Source: Acanthacorydalis orientalis
Lineage: Eukaryota; Arthropoda; Insecta; Megaloptera; Corydalidae
Length of the DNA stretch: 64,000 bases
Reading direction: 5' to 3'
NCBI GenBank assembly: GCA_034766995.1
Contig: CM068323.1
Span: 19,053,112 to 19,117,111, forward strand
The notes below the pieces were generated by a model. The model was not told the DNA's origin and searched no databases. It saw nothing but the letters and a program-made list of their open reading frames with translations. Shown one piece after another: positions 1 through 11,217 of the stretch; position 1 is the first letter of the stretch, and every line of letters starts with the position of its first letter. A program made the translations under genes and the position numbers.

Positions 1-36
1 TCATAAACAAGAAAACTGTAAAAAAAATGTGATAAC

Positions 37-1110
37 CTATTTGGAATCCACGTTGTAAGCATTAAACAATCATTGAATAAATATGCATAAATTCTTTGCA
101 ATGCCGTATACTCCATTGACTCTAATTCTAACAAATCTCCTTCATGAATTAAATTTCGATTAGAGGGATCAAGGAGACTCTACAAACGACACAATAATTA
201 AAATAAATGTTAAATACTTTGAATGATAATATCATCAAAATACTCATATAAGTTTCACATACTTAAAAATATATTACAAAATTTGTGACATTCATTATAT
301 GCTTTTGATACTGTTAATAATTAATGAACTCTACAATTTTTTTCAAAATAATCATTTATTTAAAATGTTCTATCAAGATCCAATTACTCAATAAATTTTC
401 ATTATTTCTGTATGTTTTATTACTAATAAAAAATGCAGAATAAAGTTCTTTTTATCATAAATCTATTTTCTTCAGAATATATGAATATTTTATACAAATT
501 ACACATTTTATAACAAATACATACAATACATCCTTCAACTTTTTCTAATATAGCAGTTAATTTATGGCGGCGAGCTTCTTCTTCTTGATCGATTTCTGAT
601 TTCTCTTCACATACAATACTTTTATTAATTCTAGCATCACCTCCACCTATTTCTGGTACACCTTTACTTCCAACATCACCGAGAATTGAAGTTGATGCAA
701 GTTCAGCTAACAAAGAACGTTGCTCTGTCAACATATGTGATAATTGATACATTTCACCTTCGAGATCTACAAGACAGTTAAGGCTCATGCATATTAATGG
801 TAAGAGCACAGTTAAACTTTAAAGGATACGAGATATTTCTTTTGCAGTATCAATAAACTGCATATAATTTTGATAAACATTTTTTTTCAAAGCGCCGTTT
901 GTTTCATCTGAAAGCGATTGTATTTTTGTACGTATTCTTTGTAATTCTTGTCCTCCGACATATTTCTGACATAATTCTTTTACATCTAAAGAATATAATT
1001 TAAAATCACGATTAACCAAAAATTAAAATGTAAGATAACTCAATGAAATATTTACATTTATCTGGATTAAAGTCTGCAGCACTTAATGTTTCTGTAGTTG
1101 GTTCCGTCAT
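37..1110 (-). CDS. Exo84: Exocyst complex component 8 (Exo84), 5' part, truncated by window edge
   Basis: This encodes the N-terminal part of Exo84, a subunit of the exocyst complex that tethers secretory vesicles to the plasma membrane. Four exons read on the minus strand: 1110-1056 (start ATG at 1110), 985-830, 766-525 and 179-37. The joins keep frame and give about 198 residues. Exon 1 joins exon 2 as NPDKYVKELCQKYVGGQELQ. Exons 2 and 3 give EISHLEGEMYQLSHMLTEQ, a hallmark of the Exo84 N-terminal helical region. Exon 4 gives NLIHEGDLLELE and then LFNDCLMLTTWIPNR, the start of the PH domain. The last donor (GT at 36-35) is probable; the rest of the gene lies to the left of the window. The family assignment comes from recognised conserved blocks and is firm; the exact end of exon 4 is less sure. 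Confidence 0.93.
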
Positions 1111-1932
1111 AATTAAAGATTAAAATTCTGTCATATTTAAGAACTGAACGATATTATTTAATAATTTTCAAACTTTCAATAACGTTGACATCACTAATCT
1201 AGACCACAGATAAAGACGTCAAGTTTTCAGTGGTGTAGTCATAAAATTTTAATGCACCAATTAATAGAACATTAGTTTGAATGTAATTTTCATGTGAATT
1301 TTCACTTCACACAACCCAATTTCATAAATAATATTCAAATATCGCTATTAAAAGTAAATGATTAAGAAAAACTCAATCAATAAATATTAGGGTAACCACA
1401 TTTAAAAATAATAAATAAATAATTTAAAAGTATTATGTACAGAAAGCAACTTTGATTTTACATCAAATATTTTTGTTATAATTTAAATTCTATCACTTAA
1501 TGAACTAAAAAAATATATTTGTTACCATATTTTATTTTTTTTATTGACACTCCACATTACTATGGAATTAAACACAATATTCAACTATATATAGAAACAA
1601 ATATGATAAAATATGAAAATTTATTGTTTTCTTTCTCATCTTTAAAAAATGTTAATTTCAAATTAAATAATAACAGAGTTAATAATAAAAAAATATTAAT
1701 TCACATGAACCATCTATTGTTTTAAATGATACAACATATAAATATTTGTTATATTATTTATTAATTGCAATAAAAAATAAATGCGATAACTGAAATTAAA
1801 ATTTTAAATGGAATTTTGTAAATCAAATAAATCATAGTTACACCTGAGTTCAAAACATTGTATATAATAAACTTCTTGTTTGAAAATCAATCAAAATTTT
1901 CGTCGAATAAATCAAATACATAATTTAATTTA
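1111..1932. other. Divergent intergenic region, Exo84 / HAD phosphatase
   Basis: This 822-bp spacer lies between two divergently transcribed genes and presumably holds both promoters. It is plain AT-rich sequence. A small reading frame at 1519-1725 has low-complexity codon content and no recognisable motif, so it is not called as a gene. No clear TATA box or other core element was identified. Confidence 0.5.
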
Positions 1933-2842
1933 ATGTTCAAACACGTTACTCATGTTATTTTCGATTGCGATGGACTAATGTTAGGTAATTTAGCGCTATT
2001 TATACATACGTACATATATATATACACACACACACACATCTAATTGCATTCTTAACGGTAGGTTTTACTATTTCTAGACACTGAATATGTCCATACCGAA
2101 GTATTAAATCGTTTTGTAGGAAGTTTTTCTCAAGAAATGCCAGATAATGTTCGAAATAAAGTTTTAGGTCGGACTGAACGTGATATGAGTGTAATTGTAA
2201 CAAAAGATTTAAATTTGCCTTGTGAGAGTAACGATTTACTGAATTACTTTAATTCAGAAATCAATGAACAGTTACCAAATAGTCATCTAATGCCAGGTTA
2301 TTTAGACTTTTTTTAAAAAAAGCAATATCGTATTTTCTTTGTTTTCTTATTTTAGGAGTCTATAAATTATTATTGCATTTACATAATAAAGGAATACCTA
2401 TTGCTGTTGCAACATCTTCATGTAAACGAAGTATGATGGCGAAGACGTCTCATTATAAACCAATATTTAATTTATTTCATCACATTGTTATGGGAGGTTC
2501 AGACCCTGAAGTAAAAAAATCCAAACCAGCGCCTGATATATATTTAACATGTGCATCGAGATTCCCCACGAATCCTTCCCCGAAAAAAGTATTTTTTTTA
2601 AAATTGTGTTTAAGGGAAAATATTAGATTTTCTTCTTTTTATAGTGTTTAGTATTCGAGGATGCTCCAAACGGAGTGACTGCTGCAAGAATAGCAGGAAT
2701 GCAAGTCGTTATGGTTCCCGATCCAAAATTAGACAAAAAGTTGACAAAGAACGCCACATTAGTTTTAGAGTCCATTGAACACTTTAGACCTGAGTTATTT
2801 GGTCTGCCCCCATATTGTAATTGCATTGTAAAGAAAAAATAA
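1933..2842 (+). CDS. HAD-family phosphatase, GS1-like / pseudouridine-5'-phosphatase type
   Basis: This is a haloacid dehalogenase-superfamily phosphatase resembling HDHD1/PUDP and insect GS1-like proteins, which dephosphorylate small phosphometabolites such as pseudouridine 5'-phosphate. Exons are 1933-1984, 2078-2296, 2356-2588 and 2645-2842; all joins keep frame and give 233 aa, the usual size. Motif I is FDCDG (catalytic Asp11 and Asp13), followed by the cap domain. Motif II is VATSS (about 108-112), motif [11 protein letters not shown] (Lys near 145-147) and motif [12 protein letters not shown] (169-178). The start ATG was chosen because it sits ten codons before motif I, as in relatives. 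All catalytic positions look intact, so the enzyme is expected to be active. The precise substrate is inferred from family resemblance only. Confidence 0.93.
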
Positions 2843-3548
2843 TTAATTAAAATGAAGCATATTTATTATTATAACATTTCTATGAAGGAAATGTATAACA
2901 AAAACATAATTCCAAAAATTTTATCTAAAGAACATTTAGTTGAAAATTTAAATCTTTATTGCCATCTTATATTTTTAAATATATAAATTACACATAATTG
3001 TGTATTATTAAACTATTACTGTAGAAAAGTTTAACACTCATACTACTGATCTTGTTTAATCGATTTTAAATTCCATGCTTTTATAACAAAGGTAATTAGT
3101 AAATTTAATTCAAAATTACTAATTATTTTATTTGTTGTATAATAATAAATAATTTTCAAATAATAATTGTAAGCAAAAAACTTATTATCCAAATAAAGAA
3201 ATGTTTTCTAAAAATAATTATTTGAATATAGTTATTACATGAATAATTATTTTTTGTATATTTAAAATTGTTTTAGTATACATTTCTGTTTCTTATCTAC
3301 AGAAAAAATTATTCGCAATGTGACCGTTGGCGCATGTGCAATTCCACTTGAAAAATAAAAGAGAGGTTTGCTTTAAATCGTGTTTGTATACATTTTACAA
3401 AATATGTCAATTTAACCTAATATGTATCGATAGGAAAAGTTATATAATTTAAATACAGTTTAAAAACATTTACGATAATTAATATATTTGTATATATACA
3501 TATATATATAGACATTTTATTCTTTTTCATAATATTTTGTTACTTGTT
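2843..3548. other. Intergenic region before Gcna
   Basis: This 706-bp AT-rich spacer follows the phosphatase stop codon and leads to the Gcna start. Apart from one candidate promoter motif listed separately, nothing is visible beyond simple A/T-rich runs and a short TA tract at about 3491-3512. Confidence 0.5.
3329..3340. promoter_or_regulatory. NRF-1/ewg-like motif upstream of Gcna
   Basis: GGCGCATGTGCA departs only slightly from the near-palindromic NRF-1 (insect erect wing) consensus, about 210 bp before the Gcna ATG, and stands out in AT-rich surroundings. It could be part of the Gcna core promoter. This is motif matching by eye only. Confidence 0.3.
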
Positions 3549-5032
3549 ATGGAATTAGAAAAATCTTTTCAATTACTGACTTCAATTACTCCTGTTTCTG
3601 ATAATAAATCAAGAAGGAAACCAAGTATGTAAAGCTAGTTTAAGGACTTAAATATTATTTATATTTATACATAATACTTAATTATTTATTTAACTTGGTA
3701 GTACTTTTGTTGTAATTCTTTATAATTTATTTTCATTATAATAAGTATTTAAACTTATTTGATCCAATAATTGATTTCAGAAATAACAAAATTGACGCTC
3801 AGAAACAAAGTACAGAGAAATTCGTCACTTATAAACTTAAATGAAAATTTAGCTAATACTGATAAAATGTATTCTAGTAAAAGTGTACATAATGATGAAG
3901 ACGGCGAAAAAAATGAAATTTGTGGACAAAATAATGAAAAAGAATATAAAAAAGTGGTTCTTTCTAAAGATAAAAATGAAAAAACATTACAATTAAGTAA
4001 CAAAAAAAAGGATAAATATTTTAACTCAAAGTTAAATTTAACTTATGATAACACTGACGATTCTCTTTTAACTAGTGATTGTTCTTTAGAAAGTGACATT
4101 TCCAAAGATTTTAAATTAATACTTACTAGTGATGACAGCCATGATAAACAGGAAGAAAATAGAAATGATTCGAGGAAGTCAACTTCAGATATTATATTGA
4201 ATTCTCAATCAAATAAATTAATAAATGAATATGATTGTAGTTCCTTAAATGATTTTCAACCAAGAAAAATTGGTGAAACAATAACTGATATAATTGAAGA
4301 TATTACCAGATTAAGTGATGATTGTGAAAAAAAGTCAACTAATCATAAATCACATATACCGACCAGTTTGTTTAAACCGAATTTTGAACATAAGATAAAT
4401 GAAATTTTAGTCCCAGAAACACAGGAAAATCATTATAAAGAGAATAATGTAATTTCCTATATAACTATAGAAGAATCTGAAGATGAAAGTGATAATATAA
4501 GAAATGAAAAGGAATCACAGCCATGTAGATTTTCAGTTAATAATGTAGTTAACATTACAATAGAACAAACTGATATAGAATCAGGCAATGAAGCAAATAA
4601 AAATGAAATATTTAAAAAAATTGTAACTACAGAAACTGAATTTTATCAGACTGCAGTGCTATGTAAAATTAGCCCAGAAAAAATTCATGAGGTGAATAAA
4701 ATTAATTTTTCTGTTAGTAATAAAATTGCAAATATAGATTCTTGGACTTTAACAACTTTAAGGTGTGATTTTTGAAATTACATATGAAAGCAATATAAAT
4801 ATTATGATTGCATATTTATATTTCAAAATAATATTTTATCTTAATCAATTATACTGGTATATTAATTAATTATGATTAATATACCAGTAGAGTAGATAGT
4901 TTTTATATTAAATACATTATTTTTTTAGTTTTCCTTTCATTTATTTTATAAATAGTGCAGTATTTAATAAGTCAATAAAAATGGAAATTATGTAAATGTT
5001 TATAATATTTTATATTATTAATTTAAAAAAAA

Positions 5033-5081
<49 letters not shown>

Positions 5082-5735
5082 AATTAGTGTGAATTCAGTT
5101 CACCAAAAACTAATTCTTTTCAGTATGGTTCCAATTGTAACATTACAAATAATGAAATTGATAATTTATGTAAGAGTTCTTTAGAATTATTACACAATAT
5201 GGATGTTAAATCTAATATCAGTAAGAATATGAATACTAGTGATTGTGATGTTGAAGAAAATTCATTAAATAAGTCTGCAGAAAATCTACTTGATGAATTA
5301 TATGGACAGTCTTGGAGATTATGTCGTGATAAACTTTTTTCAAAGTCAGAAATGAAAGTAAAGAAAAAACAAATACTTCCAAAGTGTCCACAGACTGAAA
5401 GGTAATACCAAGGAGGCTTATAGTCTCCTTGGGTAATACATGTATATATAACTGATTTATCATGAATATAAATTACTGAAAAGTAGATATCATTTCTTAT
5501 TAATTACATTATATTTTATTTACTGTTTTAATTGAAAAGTTTGCATATTCTGTTTTAATTCTACATAATTTTATGAAAGAACAATTATAAAAAAAAAATT
5601 ATGAAAAAAATGATCTATATTTATATTTTTATTAATTTAGAAAACGTATGCAGGAAGAACAGTTGTCAGCTGAAGACACGTGCCGATTTAGTACATGTAA
5701 GTTATTTTTCTAGCAATTACATACGTGTGTGCATG

Positions 5736-5794
<59 letters not shown>

Positions 5795-7775
5795 GTTATT
5801 ATTTAGTTACACCTGATTTTGAATCCACAAGAAGTGGAGTATCAGATCAGAAGATGGAAAATAGAAACTGGAAAACTAAAACCTGCAAAAAATTATTTCA
5901 TTCTAATTTTGTTATTAATAATGATGAACTTCATAAGCATACAGAAAATAGGAACAATTCTGGAAATACATTTTTGGAATTAGAGAAAGAAAATAAAGAA
6001 CTAAGAGACACAAACACAGTTTGTTTAACAGATGCTAATTTAGAATATTTGAAAACTCCAAAATATGATGTTGAACAAACTCCATTTACTCCAAATTCAA
6101 GTACCAAGTCTAAAAATAATACTGATAAAAAGAAGAAAAAATTATATACACCGAAGGAAGAATCAAAAACAGATTTAATTTTGCCAGATTTAACAAGATT
6201 TAGTTATAGTTATATTACAAACAGAAAACACAATCAAGTAAATAAAGAAAATGATGTTAAAAAACATACCCCTGGCAAAAAAATAGTTTATAATATACCA
6301 AAAAAAAAGAAAGCTTTTAAGGCTTTACAATCTGATTCAGATGAAAATAGTGATATTGAATTAAGAGCACGGATTTTTGAAGAATTTGGTCAAAAGGAGG
6401 TCAAAAGCACAATTAAAGACAATCTTAACAAAAAACTCAATTCTGTAAAGAATGAGTTAAGTGACAAAAAAACAAAAACATTTAGGAAAACAGAAGTGAT
6501 TACACCTGATAATTCGAGCTCAATCCAGTCAAATGATAATAAAAAAAATAATGTGAAAAGTGTTAAAAAGAAACAAGTTCGATCTAAATCAAAATATGTT
6601 TTAACTGATAGTACATCATCTACTTCTGATATGTCTGATTCAGACTATGAAGCTAGAAATGGAAAACTAAATGAGTTTGTTTCAAAATCAGTAACACCTA
6701 AGAAATTAAGTTTTCTTGCTTCACTTTCATGTAAGTAATTATTCAGTTCAAAATTTAAATCTAATTTACTATTGAATCAAATAATAAGTAATTTTCATAT
6801 ATACATATTTTAAAGGTGGCATAGCTACAGTTCAATGTCATTTTGAAGCTTTAAAATATAAAACAAATTTTAAACAGTTAAAAGATGAACTTACAAAAAA
6901 GTTATTTAATTTGTATAATTCTACAATTTTTGATTATAAAATACCAGAAGATACACAGGTAGAGTGGAATGCAAGAATGACTGGTACTGCAGGTATTTAT
7001 ATTATATACCTAATTCAAGAGTATGATCAGTTTTCTCAAAAATATTTATGGATTGTTTTCTTCATAGGTTTCTGTTATTGTAAACGCATTATAAGAAAAA
7101 ATAGTGAAGCACAGAGGTCATGTCGTATAGTTTTAAGTACCAAAGTTTTAGATTCTGCTGATCGTGTTAGAGACACATTATTGCATGAAATGTGTCATGC
7201 AGCAACTTGGCTTGTAAATGGAATCAGTGATGGTCATGGACCAAAATGGAAATCCTGGTAAAATAAATATTTCTGAATGTACATTAAAAAAAAAAACACA
7301 CATTTTTAAATTTGATTTCATATTTAGGGCTATGAAAGCAATGAGGATATATCCAGAATTACCTATAATTAAGCGTTGCCATGATTATGAAATTAAAAGT
7401 AAATATACTTACAAATGTGAAAGATGTGGATATAGGTAAAAATATTTGTTACATATGAAATAATTTATTTTTTAACGGGTTTTAATAATGACATTTGGTT
7501 GTATTTTTAGTATTGGAAGACATTCAAAATCCTTAAATACAGAACGTAAAGTGTGTGGTTATTGCCATGGAAAATTTGAGCTGTTTGTGAATAAAAAGAC
7601 TAAAGACGGATTAATGAAGTCAACCCCAGTCACTAATCAAAAAGTGAATGAATTTGCACTGTTTGTTAAAGAAAATTATGGTTCCATAAAAAGGGACAGT
7701 AAATTACAACATGCTGATGTTATGCGCATTTTAAGTCAGAAATTTTCATCTTTAAAGGTCACACAAGAAACTTGA
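3549..7775 (+). CDS. Gcna: Germ cell nuclear acidic protein (GCNA), SprT-like protease
   Basis: GCNA-family proteins protect germline genomes by dealing with DNA-protein crosslinks in the nucleus. Exons: 3549-3624, 3781-4762, 5099-5401, 5641-5696, 5807-6730, 6816-6992, 7068-7257, 7328-7435 and 7511-7775, giving 1026 aa with all phases matching. Residues 1 to about 780 are low-complexity, Ser/Asp/Glu/Lys-rich and presumably disordered. The SprT-like domain follows, with HEMCH (His879, Glu880, His883) and a third candidate ligand in DGHGPKW (His896). A zinc ribbon has CERC (933-936) and CGYC (954-957), then an HMG-box-like C-terminal tail (about 985-1024). The exon 2/3 join is ambiguous: exon 2 ending at 4691 with exon 3 starting at 5124 also keeps frame. 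A polyadenylation signal AATAAA lies at 7844-7849. Confidence 0.92.
4852..4889. repeat. Perfect 15-bp inverted repeat in Gcna intron 2
   Basis: TACTGGTATATTAAT (4852-4866) and ATTAATATACCAGTA (4875-4889) are exact reverse complements with an 8-base loop. In the spliced-out RNA it would form a stable hairpin. It may be a relic of a small element; no function is known. Confidence 0.8.
5038..5081. repeat. Compound (AT)n(GT)n tract, Gcna intron 2
   Basis: About 13 AT units run straight into about 8 GT units, ending some 18 bases before the proposed exon 3 acceptor. Confidence 0.95.
5740..5791. repeat. (TA)26 tract filling Gcna intron 4
   Basis: This tract takes up nearly half of a 110-base intron and ends about 15 bases before the acceptor, leaving a very short pyrimidine tract. 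Confidence 0.95.
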
Positions 7776-8383
7776 ATATACACTATATTTACTAAAAATA
7801 TTGACATTTTGTAAATTAATATTTTTATAGAATTAGTTTTGACAATAAATTTTTTTTATATTATATTTTTTTATATAATTGTTTTATTTCCCATTGTATT
7901 GTAAAATATTCATACTTCTTTAATAAATGTTTTGAAAATCTATTTAGATTTGAAATGAGAAAAAATGAATAAGAAAGCGCAAGATAGTAATAATTAATGT
8001 GTATGTGTTTTGATAAAGACAAAAAGGTAAAAATATTAACTGAAAAATATGCATATATATACTTATACATAAATACACTTGTACACAGTAATTTAGAACA
8101 AATGTAAGAGAACTAACATTAAAAACTTTCCATGAATTAGAATATTTCATGTATTAGAATACTTATCTATTCTAAATAATAAAAGTGTATTTCTTTCAAA
8201 ATGAATTATTCAAAAAATGTGTGTTAATTTACACGTGCGTGTAAATGAATATTTAATGTAATAATGTAAAGTAAATGAAAAAAAAGTAATCTAACACTGC
8301 TTTAAATGTTAAGTTCTTATTAACAATGACTTGCCAGATTTAAAAAAATCGGGATCTAGTACAGCAAATATTTATTTTTTGGC
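7776..8383. other. Intergenic region, Gcna to first receptor
   Basis: This 608-bp AT-rich spacer contains the Gcna 3' tail with its polyadenylation signal and the presumed promoter of the downstream receptor. Small minus-strand reading frames here are low-complexity and unsupported. Confidence 0.5.
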
Positions 8384-10201
8384 ATGAAAATGAAGAAAGT
8401 AATGTATATTTCATTGATATATATCTTAATATTAAATGCCAACTCGATTAAGTTACCAGAAATCGATGAATTAACTGAAATTTTAAATATATGCACTGAA
8501 AAAATAATAAATGAGCAAATGCAATCGAGCATGCTACACGTTAAATATCAAAGTTATTCGAGTTATATAATAGACAGTGTTTTGGAGAATATCCAGCCTA
8601 GATTATTAACATCTACAATAAATACGTACGAGAGTAGAACTAAAGGCTATGTAATATTTTCAGATAATATACCAGGGCTGATTTTACAAATAAATAAAAT
8701 GTACAATATGTCTGACTGGAATCCGAGGGCACGATTTTTGCTCGTTAAAACATCAAACAGTAATGAGATATCCAGGATTTTTAGTTTATTTCAAAATATG
8801 TGGAAACTATTGGTTATTAACGTGTTGTTTATGATACCAGATAGCACAACAGGGAATATACTCTTATTTAGGATGCATCCATTTCACGAGACCAGTTCTT
8901 GTGGCAAAAGAATGGGCATACGACAAATTGGAATTTGTCAAAATGGAAACATAACAGGAGAAATGAATTTATTTTTGCCACAAAAATATAATGTTAATAA
9001 ATGTAATTTTAAAGTGTTTGCATTGAAACGAGAACCGTACGTGAGTGATATCACTTCTAAAGAATATCCAGGTATATCGGTGTCGTTTCTAAAACTTATA
9101 AATGAAATAGGAAAATTGAATATAAGTATTGTGACCGCCTCGCAACAGTACGCTAGAGAATTGTTATCATTTGGGACTTTGAACTATTTAAAAAAAGATT
9201 TGAAAGGTATGCAAATGTTGGGAGTTATAGGCCCTTTGTCAATGAATAAAGACTTTGATGTGCCAATGTACTTATTTGAAGACGCAACCGTATGGGTTGT
9301 ACCTAGCGCAGGTAAGATGCCACAGTGGATCGGACTGGTTATTGTTTTCAAGAAATTTGTATGGGTAGCTGTTGTGTTAACAATTGCTCTTGTTACTATG
9401 GTATGGTGGATAATTGCAAGAATAATAATAGATCATAAACAATACGCTAGTCCTATGATTTGTTTTTTGGCATTGCTTGCGTTAAAAGTAGGACAAGGTC
9501 TTCATATTACACCGAAGACAAGAATAATAAAGGGGGTGCTTTTAGTATGGATAATTTATGCAATGCACGTTTATTATGCGTACCAAGCAAAGTTGAGTAG
9601 TATGTTGACATCACCATTTTACGAAAAACAAATATCGAGTGTCGAAGAATTATTATTATCAAATCTTCTGATTAGTTTTCAACCCGTTTACTTAGATTTA
9701 TTTGAAGAACAGAGAGAAAATGGTGATGAGATTTCTGATAAAATTTTAAAAGCATTCTCAACGTCCCTCACAGCCAATGTCACGATGGATTTAACGCGTG
9801 CATATTTTCGTCAAGATATTGGAACTATTGGAAATCTTGCAACTGTTAATTTCTTAAAAACAAAATTTGTCGGAAGCAGAGATTTATATGTATTTGATAA
9901 AAGAATTAATACTTATTATACAGTTATGTTACTACAAAAAGGGCATTTCCTTCTCAATCGAATAAATGAAGTGATACTACGGTTGCACGCAGCCGGGTAT
10001 TCAACAAAGCTGTTAAGGGAATTGAAAGATCGCGGCGCAAAAGTAACTGATGATGAATCAAGTGAAGATGAGAGCAATGTTGCAATTTTAACAGTAAATC
10101 ATTTACAAGGAGCATTTTATATATTGGCTATCGGTCTTGTTTTAGCATTTTTAATCTTATGTGCGGAATTGGTATATTTTTTCCACAAGACCAATAAATA
10201 G
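8384..10201 (+). CDS. Divergent ionotropic receptor (IR), intronless, copy 1
   Basis: This 605-aa protein looks like a divergent insect ionotropic receptor, a chemosensory relative of ionotropic glutamate receptors acting as a cation channel in sensory neuron membranes. A hydrophobic signal peptide covers about residues 4-20. A divergent extracellular region leads into the S1 lobe (CNFKVFALKREPYV, about 207-220; then GISVSFLKLI). Next come TM1 (325-347), a pore segment (357-372), TM2 with a degenerate SYTANL-like motif AYQAKLSSMLTSP (399-411), the S2 lobe and TM3 (576-600). The order and length fit the IR family. The reading frame is complete and intronless. The next gene downstream is a paralogue in the same orientation. 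The ligand is unknown, and no specific subfamily name is assigned. Confidence 0.85.
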   Translation: MKMKKVMYISLIYILILNANSIKLPEIDELTEILNICTEKIINEQMQSSMLHVKYQSYSSYIIDSVLENIQPRLLTSTINTYESRTKGYVIFSDNIPGLILQINKMYNMSDWNPRARFLLVKTSNSNEISRIFSLFQNMWKLLVINVLFMIPDSTTGNILLFRMHPFHETSSCGKRMGIRQIGICQNGNITGEMNLFLPQKYNVNKCNFKVFALKREPYVSDITSKEYPGISVSFLKLINEIGKLNISIVTASQQYARELLSFGTLNYLKKDLKGMQMLGVIGPLSMNKDFDVPMYLFEDATVWVVPSAGKMPQWIGLVIVFKKFVWVAVVLTIALVTMVWWIIARIIIDHKQYASPMICFLALLALKVGQGLHITPKTRIIKGVLLVWIIYAMHVYYAYQAKLSSMLTSPFYEKQISSVEELLLSNLLISFQPVYLDLFEEQRENGDEISDKILKAFSTSLTANVTMDLTRAYFRQDIGTIGNLATVNFLKTKFVGSRDLYVFDKRINTYYTVMLLQKGHFLLNRINEVILRLHAAGYSTKLLRELKDRGAKVTDDESSEDESNVAILTVNHLQGAFYILAIGLVLAFLILCAELVYFFHKTNK

Positions 10202-10534
10202 TTTTTTTTTGACTGAAATGATGAATGAATATAAAAAGATATTTTAAAATTAAAAAAAAATCATTTATTTATTATTGTATTTAGATTTTATAAGATTATT
10301 CAATTTTTTTCATAATATTTTAATATATATATTTGATGCACATTATAAATAAGTTTAATAATAAATAATATACTTTTAATGATATTTTTCTGATTATTTT
10401 ACCATAATTTACCTATCATAAAACAATAGTCGTTTCTAAATATGTTTTTTATAACGTACATGTACATTATAAATAAACATTTTTTTTAATTTATAATTTT
10501 TAATTGACTCGCAGATATAGAAGATATAGAAGCC

Positions 10535-10590
<56 letters not shown>

Positions 10591-11217
10591 AAGAGAGAAA
10601 TGTATGGAGTTATTATTATATTTATATACGCATAAAAATGAATAAATGTAATTATATTATAATTATAGAAAAAAACTTAAACTGAATAACATTAACTTCG
10701 TTGCGAGCAAAGTTTTGTTGTTTCTGAGTGTTGCGGATAAGTTAGTGATATTAAGATACTAAATAATTCATTTTATCCATTAATATATTTGAAACTACGT
10801 TATTAGTTTTAAATTACATTTTACTAAAAATTATTTTGAATGTAATACTGTCAAAAAACTTATTGAACAAATACGTAGACGTTTAATGTAAAAAAGGAAG
10901 AAAATAATAGTATCTGTTTCGCCACTGGTTTTATAAATAATAAATTGTTCACTATATGTATTTTGTAGATTTTCTTGTTTAAAAAACCATAAATCATTTT
11001 GAAATATTTGTAAAATTTACAAAAAAGCAATTAAACATTTTATATAATGAAATGAACATTTGATGGAACAACAACAACAATTGTAAATAGATTGTATTTA
11101 TCAAATTGACAATATTTTTTTAAATTAAATTTTAATTTTTTGCCATTTTTAATTCCAATATTTATTTTTAGATAAAGCAGTATTTAATTAAAAGAAGATA
11201 TCTGAACATAATAGGAA
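10202..11217. other. Spacer between the two receptor genes
   Basis: This 1-kb AT-rich spacer separates the tandem receptors. It holds a 50-bp TA tract at 10536-10585. No gene or clear promoter element was found, but copy 2 probably has its own promoter here. Confidence 0.5.
10536..10585. repeat. (TA)n tract between receptor genes
   Basis: An uninterrupted TA run of about 50 bp. Confidence 0.95.

Noticed and set aside
10843..10854. TAATACTGTC, the start of the miR-8 family sequence
   Set aside because: The match stops at AAAAAA and no hairpin partner is present.
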